A stretch of 64,000 nt of DNA from Alphaproteobacteria bacterium (GTDB taxonomy: Bacteria; Pseudomonadota; Alphaproteobacteria; Geminicoccales; Geminicoccaceae). Each line of letters begins with the position of its first letter. The first letter of the stretch is position 1. The stretch spans positions 186,001-250,000 of the forward strand of contig JALSIM010000005.1 in the NCBI GenBank assembly GCA_026990035.1, given 5' to 3'. A program made the translations under genes and the position numbers. This document shows positions 1 to 10,255 of the stretch, piece after piece. Below the pieces are notes generated by a model, which saw only the letters and a list, made by a program, of their open reading frames with translations, made no database searches and was not told the DNA's origin.

Positions 1-1352
1 TTGAGGACCGAGAGCTGGGCCGAGGCGTACCAGCCCAGCCAGACGAGGGTGAAGGCGAGAAAGGCCATCCGCAACCGGCGATGCAGCCGGCGGCTCCGGA
101 CGATGCGGTCCTGGGCGAACAGGATCCCGGTGAGGAAGACGAGGGCCGCGGCGAGGATCGCGAGGTCCCGTTTGCGGGCCAGCCAGACCTCGACCCAGGG
201 CGGCCGCAGCGCCGGCGTCTCCTGCCGCAGGAGGTACCGGTCGGGCAGGCGGTATTCGAGCTCCAGCAGGACGGGTACCGTCTCGCCGGTTTCCGTCCAG
301 CCGTCGGCGCGGATCTGCAGCCGCCAGGGCTTCGCGGGATCGAACCCCCGTTCCTTGCGCAGGAGGAAGAGGGCGAGCTCGCGGAATTCGGGTGCATCCC
401 CGGGCGCCAGGCGCTCGATCCGCAGGTGCTCGTCGGCGGCGAAGGCGAGGCTCCGCTCGTCCTGGACCAGACGCAACCGGTCGAAGGTGCCGGAGCGACG
501 CCATTCGGTGCCCTTGAAGGACCAGCGGCCGCGACCGGCGACGAACAGGAGCTGATCGCCGAAGCGCAGCCGGGCCGTGACCTCCTCGTAGAGCTTGTCC
601 CCGAGGAGGTTGCGACCGATGCGCGCAGGCGTCGCCAGCCCGGCCACCAGCTCGAGAAACGGATCGTCCGGCTCACCCGGCGGAAACAGGGCGGCACCGC
701 GCGGCTCGAGCAGCGCCTCGACCTCGCCCACGGTCCAGACCCGCCGCACCAGCGACCCGTCCGCGAGGAGCGCTCCGAAGGTGAGCGGCTCGAAGCTCGC
801 GATATCGATCCGGCCGCCGCCCAGCAGACCGCGCGAGGCGGCCACCGCCCGGGCGGCGGTCAGGATCGCGTTGTTGATCACCAGCGAGGAGACGGTGGCC
901 CCGGAAATGGCGTCGATCCGCCCGTCGCGGGCGCGCCCGCGGACGACGGTGATCGGCTCGTCGATGCGGCGGCCGACGTAGCGCGCGACGAAGGCCTCGA
1001 TGTCTTCGGGTCGCACGCCGATGATCAGGATCGGCTCGTGCTGCTCGCGCACCACCGCCCCGGTGATCCGGCCCTCGAGATCGATGCCCACGAGAATGTC
1101 CAGGGGCTTGCCGGAAAAGCCCGTCGAACGGACCACCTGCCGGGTCGAGAAGACGTAGCCCGCCGGTTCCTCGCCGCGGAAGACGGGTGCCGCCGGCGGC
1201 TCGCCCTCGAATTCGCCGAGCCGATCGGCGCCGGGAACCAGCGCCAGCCATCCCGCATCGTCCCGCCCGGCCTGGGCCGGCTGGCCGATCCCCGCCGCCG
1301 CTGCCAGCAGGAGCACGGTCCAGGCGAGGATTCGGCACCGACCCGGTCTCAT
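1..1352 (-). CDS. nirI: NirI/NosR-family membrane flavoprotein, partial (3' end outside window)
   Basis: The reading frame stays open from an ATG at 1352 to the window edge, giving 450 residues of a longer protein. Residues 8-28 form a signal or membrane segment. An FMN-binding-type domain follows, with the flavin-attachment motif SGATVS at 150-155. Membrane helices begin near residues 395-415 and again at the edge. This is the N-terminal plan of NosR/NirI proteins, whose missing part normally carries more helices and polyferredoxin clusters. In denitrifiers these proteins support expression or maturation of the partner reductase. Its divergent position against nirS favours NirI over NosR, but the C-terminus is not visible. 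Confidence 0.82.
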   Translation of the reverse strand, partial: MRPGRCRILAWTVLLLAAAAGIGQPAQAGRDDAGWLALVPGADRLGEFEGEPPAAPVFRGEEPAGYVFSTRQVVRSTGFSGKPLDILVGIDLEGRITGAVVREQHEPILIIGVRPEDIEAFVARYVGRRIDEPITVVRGRARDGRIDAISGATVSSLVINNAILTAARAVAASRGLLGGGRIDIASFEPLTFGALLADGSLVRRVWTVGEVEALLEPRGAALFPPGEPDDPFLELVAGLATPARIGRNLLGDKLYEEVTARLRFGDQLLFVAGRGRWSFKGTEWRRSGTFDRLRLVQDERSLAFAADEHLRIERLAPGDAPEFRELALFLLRKERGFDPAKPWRLQIRADGWTETGETVPVLLELEYRLPDRYLLRQETPALRPPWVEVWLARKRDLAILAAALVFLTGILFAQDRIVRSRRLHRRLRMAFLAFTLVWLGWYASAQLSVL

Positions 1353-1436
1353 CTCTTCTCCCGTCGGACAGGCATGCAGGTGGCGAACGGCCTGCGACAT
1401 TCGTTCCCAGAACGCAACCTCGAACGGCCGTTTTCC

Positions 1437-3276
<1,840 letters not shown>

Positions 3277-3282
3277 GGTGCC

Positions 3283-3313
3283 GGCCGGGTGACGGGTCTC
3301 CCGTCACCCGGCC
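3283..3313 (+). terminator. Perfect 14-bp hairpin between nirS and nirE
   Basis: Bases 3283-3296 pair without mismatch with 3300-3313 around a TCT loop, seven bases after the nirS stop. No T-tract follows. It is therefore more likely an mRNA 3'-end stabiliser or partial attenuator, separating abundant nirS message from the cofactor genes, than a classic intrinsic terminator. Confidence 0.55.
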
Positions 3314-3358
3314 CGTTCCCGGGTCGATCGAGCGTTGGGTGACATGGTGGGGGTCACG

Positions 3359-4156
3359 ATGGCGGAAGCTCCGGTGGTTCATCTGGTCGGGTCCGGCCCG
3401 GGCGATCCGGAGCTGCTGACCGTGAAGGCCTGGAGGCTCCTGCAGCGGGCCGATGTGGTGGTTCACGACCGCCTCGTCGGCGAGGGTGTCCTCGATCTCC
3501 TGCCGCCTTCCTGTCTGCGGATCGACGTCGGCAAGAAGCCGGGCGAACACCGCTTCGACCAGAACAGCATCAATGCTCTGCTGGCCGAGCTCGCCGCTCC
3601 GGGCCGGCTGGTGATCCGTCTCAAAGGCGGCGACCCCTTCGTCTTCGGACGCGGCGGCGAGGAGGCGCTCTACCTTCTCCGTCGGGGCATCCAGGTGGAG
3701 GTGGTACCGGGGATCACCGCCGCCTTCGGCTGCGCCGCCGCCAGTCGGGTCCCGCTCACCCACCGTGGCGTCGCCACCGGCGTTCGCTTCGTCACCGGCC
3801 ACTGTCGCGAGGGCTGGTGGCTGGACCTCGACTGGAAGAGCCTCGCCGATCCCGCCACCACCCTCGTCGTCTACATGGGCCTCGCCCATATCGAACAGAT
3901 CACTTCCCGGCTCGTCGAGGCCGGGCTCGACGCCGGCACACCGGCGCTGGCGATCGAGAACGGAACCCAGGAGAACGAGCGCAGCCTGCGTGCCTCCCTC
4001 GGCGATCTCGCCGAGGCGACCCGCGACGCCGGTCTCCGATCCCCGGTCCTGTTCATCATCGGACCGGTGGTCGAGGTGCTGCACAATCCTGCACCGGTGT
4101 CCCTCCAGGTACCCGACCGCCATGCCGCCTGGATCGAGCGGGTGCTCCATGCGTGA
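3359..4156 (+). CDS. nirE: Uroporphyrinogen-III C-methyltransferase NirE
   Basis: NirE uses two SAM molecules to turn uroporphyrinogen III into precorrin-2, the first committed step toward siroheme and heme d1. The protein begins with the SUMT signature HLVGSGPGDPELLTVKA and contains the second motif RLKGGDPFVFGRGGEE and the TPALAIENGTQ region. There is no fused CysG N-terminal dehydrogenase/chelatase part, so precorrin-2 oxidation and iron insertion must come from elsewhere. I chose the ATG at 3359, preceded by a GGTGGGGG stretch; an ATG at 3344 or TTG at 3335 would add a few residues. The gene overlaps nirC by eight bases. Confidence 0.93.
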   Translation: MAEAPVVHLVGSGPGDPELLTVKAWRLLQRADVVVHDRLVGEGVLDLLPPSCLRIDVGKKPGEHRFDQNSINALLAELAAPGRLVIRLKGGDPFVFGRGGEEALYLLRRGIQVEVVPGITAAFGCAAASRVPLTHRGVATGVRFVTGHCREGWWLDLDWKSLADPATTLVVYMGLAHIEQITSRLVEAGLDAGTPALAIENGTQENERSLRASLGDLAEATRDAGLRSPVLFIIGPVVEVLHNPAPVSLQVPDRHAAWIERVLHA

Positions 4157-4463
4157 ACTGCTGGTCCTGCTGCTCCTGCTTCCGGGCCCCGCCGTCGCCG
4201 AGGAGGCGCCGCCCGCCGAGCGCCGGACGGAGCTTCTCTATCTCCTGCGCCAGGACTGCGGCTCCTGCCACGGCATGACCCTCGCCGGCGGCCTCGGCCC
4301 GGCCCTGTTGCCGGAGGCCCTCTCGGACCGCACCGTCGAAGGTCTCGCCGAGGTCATCCGCGCAGGGATTCCCGGTACGCCGATGCCCCCCTGGGGCTTC
4401 GAGATCACCGGCGAAGAGGCCCGCTGGCTCGCCCGCAAGCTCAAGGAGGGCATCCCGCCGTGA
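4149..4463 (+). CDS. nirC: Small c-type cytochrome NirC
   Basis: The product has 104 residues: a signal peptide to about AVA (17), then one heme c site CGSCH at 37-41 and a candidate methionine ligand in the GTPMPPWG stretch. NirC proteins are periplasmic monoheme cytochromes proposed to pass electrons to NirS or to act in heme d1 maturation. Start and stop overlap nirE and nirF, indicating translational coupling. The closest alternative is a generic cytochrome c551/552, but size and location between nirE and nirF favour NirC. Confidence 0.85.
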   Translation: MRELLVLLLLLPGPAVAEEAPPAERRTELLYLLRQDCGSCHGMTLAGGLGPALLPEALSDRTVEGLAEVIRAGIPGTPMPPWGFEITGEEARWLARKLKEGIPP

Positions 4464-5635
4464 AAGCCGTCCTACTGGCCGGCGGCCTGTTGCTCGCATT
4501 CCTGGCCCCGGCTGCGGCTCAGATCCGCGGAACCGGCGATCTCGGCATCGTCGTCGAGCGCGCTTCGGGCTCGGTGCTGATCGTCGAGACCACGAACCGC
4601 ACGGTGCTTTCCCGGGTCGAAGGTCTGGGCGATCTCAGCCACGCCTCGGCGGTGTTCGGGCGCGATCAGCGCTACGCCTACATCTTCGGCCGCGATGGCG
4701 GGCTCACCAAGCTCGATCTCCTCCGGGCGGAAGTCGCGGCACGGACCCTCCAGGCCGGCAATTCCATCGGCGGCGCCATCTCCGCCGACGGGGCGCTGGT
4801 CGCGGTGGCCAACTACGAGCCCGGCGGGGTGCGCGTGTTCGACAGTCGCGACCTCGCCCCGGTGGCCGACATTCCCGCCATCTACGCGGACGACGGGGCG
4901 CGCTCCAAGGTGGTCGGCATCGAGGATCTGGGAGGACGCCGTTTCGCCTTCTCCCTCTACGACGGCGGCCAGATCTGGCTCGCCGATCTCGCCGATCCGG
5001 AGCGGCCGGCGATCACCCGCTTCCCCGACATCGGCCGGCTTCCCTACGACGCGCTGGTGACCCCCGACGGACGCTACTACATCGCCGGGCTGTTCGGCGA
5101 AGACGGTCTCGTCCTCCTCGATCTCTGGCGCCCGGACCCGCGGCCGCGGCGCATCCTCGAGGGCTACGGGCGCGGCGAGCAGCCGCTGCCGGTCTACAAG
5201 ATGCCCCATCTCGAGGGCTGGTCGCAGGCCGGCGACTATCTGTTCCTGCCGGCGGTGGGCCGTCACGAGCTGCTGGTGGTCGACCGCCGCCGGGATTTCG
5301 CCGAGGTGGCCCGCATCCCGGTGCAGGGACAGCCGGTGTTCGCCATCGCCCGGCCGGACGGCCGCCAGGTCTGGGTCAATTTCGCCCATCCGCTCAACGA
5401 CACCGTGCAGGTGGTGGATGTGCCGAGCCTGGAGGTGGTGGCCACCTTCTCGCCGGGAAAGGCGATCCTGCACATGGAATTCACCCCCCGGGGCGACCAG
5501 GTCTGGATCTCCGCCCGGGATTCGGACCGGGTGGTGGTCTACGACACCGGGACCCTGGAGGAGCTCGCCCGCATCGAGGCCAGGAAGCCTTCCGGGATCT
5601 TCTTCACCGCCCGCGCCAACCGGATCGGATTCTGA
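4460..5635 (+). CDS. nirF: Heme d1 biosynthesis protein NirF
   Basis: The 391-residue product has a signal peptide ending near AAA (20) and a beta-propeller body resembling the NirS d1 domain but without a cytochrome c domain. This is the layout of NirF, a periplasmic protein essential for heme d1 formation. The GTG start at 4460 overlaps the nirC stop and follows AAGGAGGG (4443-4450). The C-terminus (RKPSGIFFTARANRIGF) resembles the tail shared by the NirF/NirN/NirS propellers. The exact reaction of NirF is unsettled in the literature; a role late in the pathway, upstream of NirN, is assumed here. Confidence 0.92.
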   Translation: MKAVLLAGGLLLAFLAPAAAQIRGTGDLGIVVERASGSVLIVETTNRTVLSRVEGLGDLSHASAVFGRDQRYAYIFGRDGGLTKLDLLRAEVAARTLQAGNSIGGAISADGALVAVANYEPGGVRVFDSRDLAPVADIPAIYADDGARSKVVGIEDLGGRRFAFSLYDGGQIWLADLADPERPAITRFPDIGRLPYDALVTPDGRYYIAGLFGEDGLVLLDLWRPDPRPRRILEGYGRGEQPLPVYKMPHLEGWSQAGDYLFLPAVGRHELLVVDRRRDFAEVARIPVQGQPVFAIARPDGRQVWVNFAHPLNDTVQVVDVPSLEVVATFSPGKAILHMEFTPRGDQVWISARDSDRVVVYDTGTLEELARIEARKPSGIFFTARANRIGF

Positions 5636-5638
5636 GCC

Positions 5639-6100
5639 ATGGAACGCCAGTTCAGTGATCTCGAGAAGCGGCTCCTCGACGGCTGCCAGCGCGATTTCCC
5701 GCTCCATCCCCGCCCCTTCGCGGTGATCGCCGAGCGTTTCGGCGTCACCGAAGAGACGGTGATCGACACGCTCGCCGAGCTCCAGGCCGCTGGTATCGTC
5801 GGCCGCATCGGCGCCGTGCTGGAGCCGCACACCGCCGGCTACAGCACCCTCGCCGCGATGCAGGTCCCGGCGCCCCTGCTGCCCCAGATCGCCGCCTTCG
5901 TGAGCGCCCATCCGGAGGTCACGCACAATTACGAGCGCGAACATCGGCTCAATCTGTGGTTCGTGATCGCCGCACCGAGCAGGGCCCGGGTGGCCGCCGT
6001 CATCGCCGACATCGAATACCGGACCGGGCTCGCGGTGCTCGACCTCCCCCTGCTCGAAGCCTTCCACCTCGATCTCGGATTCCCCCTGCAATGGAACTGA
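5639..6100 (+). CDS. nirD: Siroheme decarboxylase subunit NirD
   Basis: This is an AsnC/Lrp-like protein of 153 residues: an N-terminal winged helix (RPFAVIAERFGVTEETVIDTLAELQAAGIVGRIG) and a C-terminal domain with HNYEREHRLNLWF. NirD, L, G and H together decarboxylate siroheme to 12,18-didecarboxysiroheme, and the histidines and arginines in and around the HNYERE segment belong to that enzyme. It starts three bases after nirF and overlaps nirL by ten bases. Despite the DNA-binding-like fold, context says enzyme rather than regulator. The D versus G assignment rests on gene order. Confidence 0.88.
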   Translation: MERQFSDLEKRLLDGCQRDFPLHPRPFAVIAERFGVTEETVIDTLAELQAAGIVGRIGAVLEPHTAGYSTLAAMQVPAPLLPQIAAFVSAHPEVTHNYEREHRLNLWFVIAAPSRARVAAVIADIEYRTGLAVLDLPLLEAFHLDLGFPLQWN

Positions 6101-6591
6101 CGGCCGTCGATCGTCGCCTGCTGGCCGCGCTCGAGGACGGCCTGCCGCTCGTGCCCCGTCCCTACGCCGAGATCGGCCGCCACTGCGGACTCGACGAGGC
6201 GAGCGTGCTGGCACGGCTGCGGGCGATGATCGAGGCCGGGGTGATCCGCCGCTTCGGCCTCGTCCTCCACCATCGTGCCCTGGGGTATCGGGCCAATGCG
6301 ATGGTGGTGTTCGATCTCCCGGACGAGCGACTGCGGCCGGCGGCCGAGATTCTCTCCCGGCTGCCTTTCGTCACCCTCTGCTACCGCCGTCCCCGGCGGC
6401 CACCGCTGTGGCCCTACAATCTGTTCTGCATGATCCACGGCAAGGAACGCCGCCGGGTGCTGGAACGCGTGGACGAGGCGGTGGCGGCGGCCGGAATCGC
6501 CGCCGCGCCGCGGGCGGTGCTGTTCAGTCGCCGGTGCTTCAAGCAGCGGGGGCCGCGCTACGGCCTCCTCGCCTCCGGAAAGGCCGCCTGA
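6091..6591 (+). CDS. nirL: Siroheme decarboxylase subunit NirL
   Basis: The 166-residue AsnC-like protein belongs to the L/H subtype, recognised by the motif CYRRPRRPPLWPYNLFCMIHG near residues 97-117. It partners the D/G-type subunits in siroheme decarboxylation. The N-terminal helix-turn-helix-like part has the same RPYAEIG pattern as its neighbours, showing that the four genes arose by duplication. It is separate from nirD here, whereas some denitrifiers carry a nirDL fusion. The stop overlaps the nirG start (TGATG). Confidence 0.88.
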   Translation: MELTAVDRRLLAALEDGLPLVPRPYAEIGRHCGLDEASVLARLRAMIEAGVIRRFGLVLHHRALGYRANAMVVFDLPDERLRPAAEILSRLPFVTLCYRRPRRPPLWPYNLFCMIHGKERRRVLERVDEAVAAAGIAAAPRAVLFSRRCFKQRGPRYGLLASGKAA

Positions 6592-7034
6592 TGGACGCCC
6601 TCGATCGCCTCCTCGTCAATCGCCTGCAGGGCGGGTTCCCGCTGGCGGAGCGGCCGTTCGCGGAGGTCGCCCGCGCCCTCGGTACCGACGAGGCGACGGT
6701 GATCCGGCGACTCGCACGGCTGCGCGAGGAAGGCGTGCTCACCCGCTTCGGTCCGCTGTTCGACGCCGAGCGCATGGGCGGGGCCGTCACCCTCTGCGCG
6801 ATGGAAGTGCCGCCCGCACGCTTCGAGGAGGTGACGGCGATCGTGAACGCCTTTCCCGAGGTCGCCCACAATTACGAGCGCGAGCATCGTTTCAACATGT
6901 GGTTCGTGCTCGCCGTCGCCGACCCGGCGGAGATCCCCGGGGTGATCGGCCGCATCGAGCGGGAGACCGGGCTGCCCGTTCTGAACTTTCCCAAGGAACG
7001 CGAATATTTCCTCGAGCTGAGGCTCGACGCATGA
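6591..7034 (+). CDS. nirG: Siroheme decarboxylase subunit NirG
   Basis: The product is a 147-residue AsnC-like protein of the D/G subtype: HNYEREHRFNMWFVLAVADP in the C-terminal half and a winged-helix N-terminus (RPFAEVARALGTDEATVIRRLARL). It acts with NirD, NirL and NirH in removing the two acetate side-chain carboxylates from siroheme. It overlaps both neighbours by one to four bases. Assignment as G rather than a second D is by position in the conserved D-L-G-H order. Confidence 0.88.
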   Translation: MDALDRLLVNRLQGGFPLAERPFAEVARALGTDEATVIRRLARLREEGVLTRFGPLFDAERMGGAVTLCAMEVPPARFEEVTAIVNAFPEVAHNYEREHRFNMWFVLAVADPAEIPGVIGRIERETGLPVLNFPKEREYFLELRLDA

Positions 7035-7537
7035 TCCTCGATGCCATCGACCGCGCCCTGATCGCCGCCACCCAGGAGGGGCTGCCGTTCCGTCCTCGCC
7101 CCTATGCGGCGATCGCCGAGCGGATCGGCATTCCGGAGACGGAGGTGCGCCGACGTCTCGGGCGGATGCTGGAGTGCGGCATCATCCGCCGCATCGGGGC
7201 GGTGCCCAACCATTACCGGCTGGGCTACCGGGCCAACGGGATGAGCGTCTGGGACGTGGCCGACGAGGAGACCGACCGGCTCGGCCGCGAGATCGGCGCC
7301 CTGCCCTTCGTCAGCCATTGCTACCGCCGTCCCCGCCACCCGCCCGACTGGCCCTACAACCTCTTCGCCATGGTGCACGGCCGCGACCGGGCGGAGGTCG
7401 AGTCGAAGGTGGCCGAGATCGCCCGGCTGCTGGGCGAGGCCGCCCGGGGATACGAGATTCTCTACAGTCTGCGGATCCTGAAGAAAACCGGCCTCAGGAC
7501 GCGGTTCGCCGGGGAGAAGACCTCATGTTCCGCCTGA
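7031..7537 (+). CDS. nirH: Siroheme decarboxylase subunit NirH
   Basis: The product has 168 residues of the L/H subtype, with CYRRPRHPPDWPYNLFAMVHG near residues 98-118 and the usual AsnC-like N-terminus. It completes the NirDLGH set. It overlaps nirG by four bases (ATGA) and nirJ by 13 bases. The tail KKTGLRTRFAGEKTSCSA reads into the nirJ start region, so part of it may be dispensable. Confidence 0.88.
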   Translation: MILDAIDRALIAATQEGLPFRPRPYAAIAERIGIPETEVRRRLGRMLECGIIRRIGAVPNHYRLGYRANGMSVWDVADEETDRLGREIGALPFVSHCYRRPRHPPDWPYNLFAMVHGRDRAEVESKVAEIARLLGEAARGYEILYSLRILKKTGLRTRFAGEKTSCSA

Positions 7538-8709
7538 GCCAGTTCATGCGCGAGATCCTGGAGCCGACGCCGGTGGTCCGACGCCGGCCGCCCGGACCGG
7601 TGGTGATCTGGAACCTCATCCGCCGTTGCAACCTGAACTGCATCCACTGCTACTCGCTCTCGGCCGACACCGATTTTCCGGGCGAGCTCACCACCGAGGA
7701 AGTGTTCACGGTGATGGAGGATCTGCGCGCCTTCGGCGTGCCGGTGCTCATTCTCTCCGGTGGCGAGCCGCTGCTGCGCCCCGACATCTTCGAGATCTCC
7801 GGGCGGGCCAAGGAGCTCGGCTTCTACGTCGGGCTTTCCACCAACGGGGCCCTGATCGACGAGGCGATGGCGGATCGCATCGCCGCCATCGGTTACGACT
7901 ACGTCGGCGTCAGCCTCGACGGGATCGGCGCCGTCCACGACCGCTTCCGCCGCGTGCCCGGCTGCTTCGAAGCCAGCCTGCGGGGAATCCGCCTGTGCCG
8001 GGATCGCGGCATCAAGGTCGGGCTGCGCTTCACCGTCACCGAGCGCAATGTCGAGAGCCTGGCGGCGATGCTCGACCTCATGGAGGCCGAGCGGATCGAC
8101 AAGTTCTATCTCTCGCATCTGGTCTATGCCGGGCGCGGCAACCGCTATCGCGGCGACGATGCCTATCACCGCACCACCCGCGAGGTGATGGATCGGCTGT
8201 TCGCGCGCTGCTGGCAGCATGTCCGCGAGAACCGGGGCACCGAATTCGTCACCGGCAACAACGATGCCGATGGCGTCTATTTCCTGCACTGGGTGCGGCG
8301 CAATTTCCCCGAGCGGGCGGACCATATCCGCGCCAAGCTCGAGGCCTGGGGCGGCAATGCCAGCGGCGTCAATGTCGCCAACATCGACAATCTGGGCAAT
8401 GTCCACCCCGACACCTTCTGGTGGCACTACAATCTGGGCAACGTGAAGGAACGGCCCTTCTCGGCGATCTGGCAGGACACCTCGGATCCGATCATGGCCG
8501 GCCTCAAGCGTCGTCCGCGCCGGATCTCCGGACGTTGTGGAAGCTGCACCCATTTCGCCATCTGCGGCGGCAACACCCGCATTCGCGCCATGCAGCTCCT
8601 GGGCGATCCCTGGGCCGAGGACCCCGCCTGCTACCTGACCGATGCGGAGATCGGCCTGGCGCCGGCGAGCGAGGACGGGGGCGAGGACCATGCGGTCGCT
8701 GCCGAGTAG
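7525..8709 (+). CDS. nirJ: Radical SAM heme d1 synthase component NirJ
   Basis: The product is a 394-residue radical SAM enzyme. The 4Fe-4S cluster/SAM motif is C35xxxC39xxC42 (RRCNLNCIHCYS), followed by the GGEPLLRPD SAM-binding segment. A C-terminal SPASM-like cysteine set (GRCGSCTHFAICGG and PACYL) should hold an auxiliary cluster. NirJ replaces the two propionates of didecarboxysiroheme by oxo groups on the way to heme d1. The ATG at 7525 lies inside the end of nirH, and the gene overlaps nirN by 20 bases. The closely related AhbC/AhbD enzymes are excluded mainly by the nir context. Confidence 0.93.
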   Translation: MFRLSQFMREILEPTPVVRRRPPGPVVIWNLIRRCNLNCIHCYSLSADTDFPGELTTEEVFTVMEDLRAFGVPVLILSGGEPLLRPDIFEISGRAKELGFYVGLSTNGALIDEAMADRIAAIGYDYVGVSLDGIGAVHDRFRRVPGCFEASLRGIRLCRDRGIKVGLRFTVTERNVESLAAMLDLMEAERIDKFYLSHLVYAGRGNRYRGDDAYHRTTREVMDRLFARCWQHVRENRGTEFVTGNNDADGVYFLHWVRRNFPERADHIRAKLEAWGGNASGVNVANIDNLGNVHPDTFWWHYNLGNVKERPFSAIWQDTSDPIMAGLKRRPRRISGRCGSCTHFAICGGNTRIRAMQLLGDPWAEDPACYLTDAEIGLAPASEDGGEDHAVAAE

Positions 8710-10255
8710 CCTGCTGGCCGCTTTCCTGCTGCTGGCGACGCTGCCGGCCGCCGCCCAGGCTCCCGATGCCGCCGCCCTCTATGCGCGGGAATGCGCCGCC
8801 TGTCATGGCGCCGACCGTTTCGGCGGCGCGGGCCCCGCGCTGCTGCCGGAAAGCCTGAGCCGTCTCGGGCGGGAGCAGGCCGAGAAGGTCATCGCCGAGG
8901 GACGACCGGCGACCCAGATGCCGGCCTTCGGTGATCGCCTGACGCCCACGCAGATCTCCGCCCTCGCCGCCTATCTCTACACGCCCCCGGCGGAAATCCC
9001 ACGCTGGGGGAAGGCGGAGATCGAGGCCTCGCGGGTGGTTCGCGTCACCACCGCCGAGCTTCCCGACCGGCCACGCTACGAGGCCGATCCCCTCAACCTC
9101 TTCGTGCTCGTCGAAAGCGGCGATCATCATGTGAGCATCATCGACGGTGACCGCTTCCGGCGTCTCGCCCGGTTCGAGAGCCGCTACGCCCTCCACGGCG
9201 GGCCGAAGTTCAGCCCCGACGGGCGCTTCGTCCACTTCCTCTCGCGCGACGGCTGGGTCACCCGCTACGATCTCTGGAGCCTGCGGATCGTGGCCGAGGT
9301 GCGGGCCGGGATCAACAGCCGCAACCTCGCCATCTCCGGCGACGGCCGGGTGCTGGCGGTGGCCAACTACCTGCCGACCAGCCTCGTCCTGCTCGATGCC
9401 GAGACCCTGGCGCCGCTCGAGGTGATCCCGGTGCGGGACCGGTGGAAGAAGACGCCTTCGCGGGTGAGTGCCGTCTACCTCGCCCCCCCGCGGGAGAGCT
9501 TCATCGTCGCCCTCAAGGACCTGCCGGAGATCTGGGAGATCCCTTACGGCGACCCGCCACCAGCCACCTTCCCGGGCTTCGTGCACAGCTACGAGAAGGG
9601 GATGGTGGAAGCGCTGCCGGGCCGCGAACGCTTCCCGATCCGCCGCATCGAGCTCGATCGGCCGCTCGACGATTTCTTCTTCGACCCTTCCTACCGCCAT
9701 CTGATCGGCGCCTCCCGCAGCACCGGCGAGGCGGTGGTGGTCCAGCTCGAGGTGGGGCGGCCGATCAAGAAGCTGCCCCTGGCCGGCATGCCGCACCTGG
9801 GCTCCGGCATAAGCTGGCTGCGCGAGGGACGTCGGGTCATGGCCACGCCGAACCTGAAGAAGGCGGCGATCAGCGTCATCGACATGGAAAACTGGCGCCC
9901 GATCCGGGAGATTCCCACCCTCGGCCCCGGCTTTTTCATCCGCAGCCACGAAAACAGCCCCTACGCCTGGGCCGACGTGTTCTTCGGACCGAACCGCGAT
10001 GCGGTCCACATCATCGACAAGCGCAGCCTCGAGATCGTGCGGACCCTGCGGCCGATGCCGGGCAAGGTCTCCGGCCATGTGGAGTTCGACCGCTACGGTC
10101 GCTACGCCCTGCTGAGCATCTGGGACCGCGAGGGTGCCGTCATCGTCTACGACGCCCGCACTCTCGAGGAAGTCACCCGCATTCCCGCCTCCAAACCCTC
10201 GGGCAAATACAATGTCTGGAACAAGATCACCTTCTCCGAGGGCACCAGCCACTGA
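8690..10255 (+). CDS. nirN: NirN, heme d1 dehydrogenase (cytochrome cd1 paralog)
   Basis: The 521-residue product has a signal peptide to about AQA (24), a cytochrome c domain with CAACH at 35-39, and a NirS-like propeller. It resembles NirS in layout but is shorter and more divergent. NirN proteins oxidise dihydro-heme d1 to heme d1 by forming the acrylate double bond, and they pass the cofactor to NirS in the periplasm. The ATG at 8690 sits inside the end of nirJ. The C-terminal ASKPSGKYNVWNKITF echoes the NirS end [12 protein letters not shown], supporting common ancestry. Confidence 0.92.
   Translation: MRSLPSSLLAAFLLLATLPAAAQAPDAAALYARECAACHGADRFGGAGPALLPESLSRLGREQAEKVIAEGRPATQMPAFGDRLTPTQISALAAYLYTPPAEIPRWGKAEIEASRVVRVTTAELPDRPRYEADPLNLFVLVESGDHHVSIIDGDRFRRLARFESRYALHGGPKFSPDGRFVHFLSRDGWVTRYDLWSLRIVAEVRAGINSRNLAISGDGRVLAVANYLPTSLVLLDAETLAPLEVIPVRDRWKKTPSRVSAVYLAPPRESFIVALKDLPEIWEIPYGDPPPATFPGFVHSYEKGMVEALPGRERFPIRRIELDRPLDDFFFDPSYRHLIGASRSTGEAVVVQLEVGRPIKKLPLAGMPHLGSGISWLREGRRVMATPNLKKAAISVIDMENWRPIREIPTLGPGFFIRSHENSPYAWADVFFGPNRDAVHIIDKRSLEIVRTLRPMPGKVSGHVEFDRYGRYALLSIWDREGAVIVYDARTLEEVTRIPASKPSGKYNVWNKITFSEGTSH

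Noticed and set aside
5639-7537. Four Lrp/AsnC transcription regulators
   Set aside because: The fold is shared, but the paired HNYERE and RRPxxxPxWPYNLF motifs and nir context identify siroheme decarboxylase subunits.
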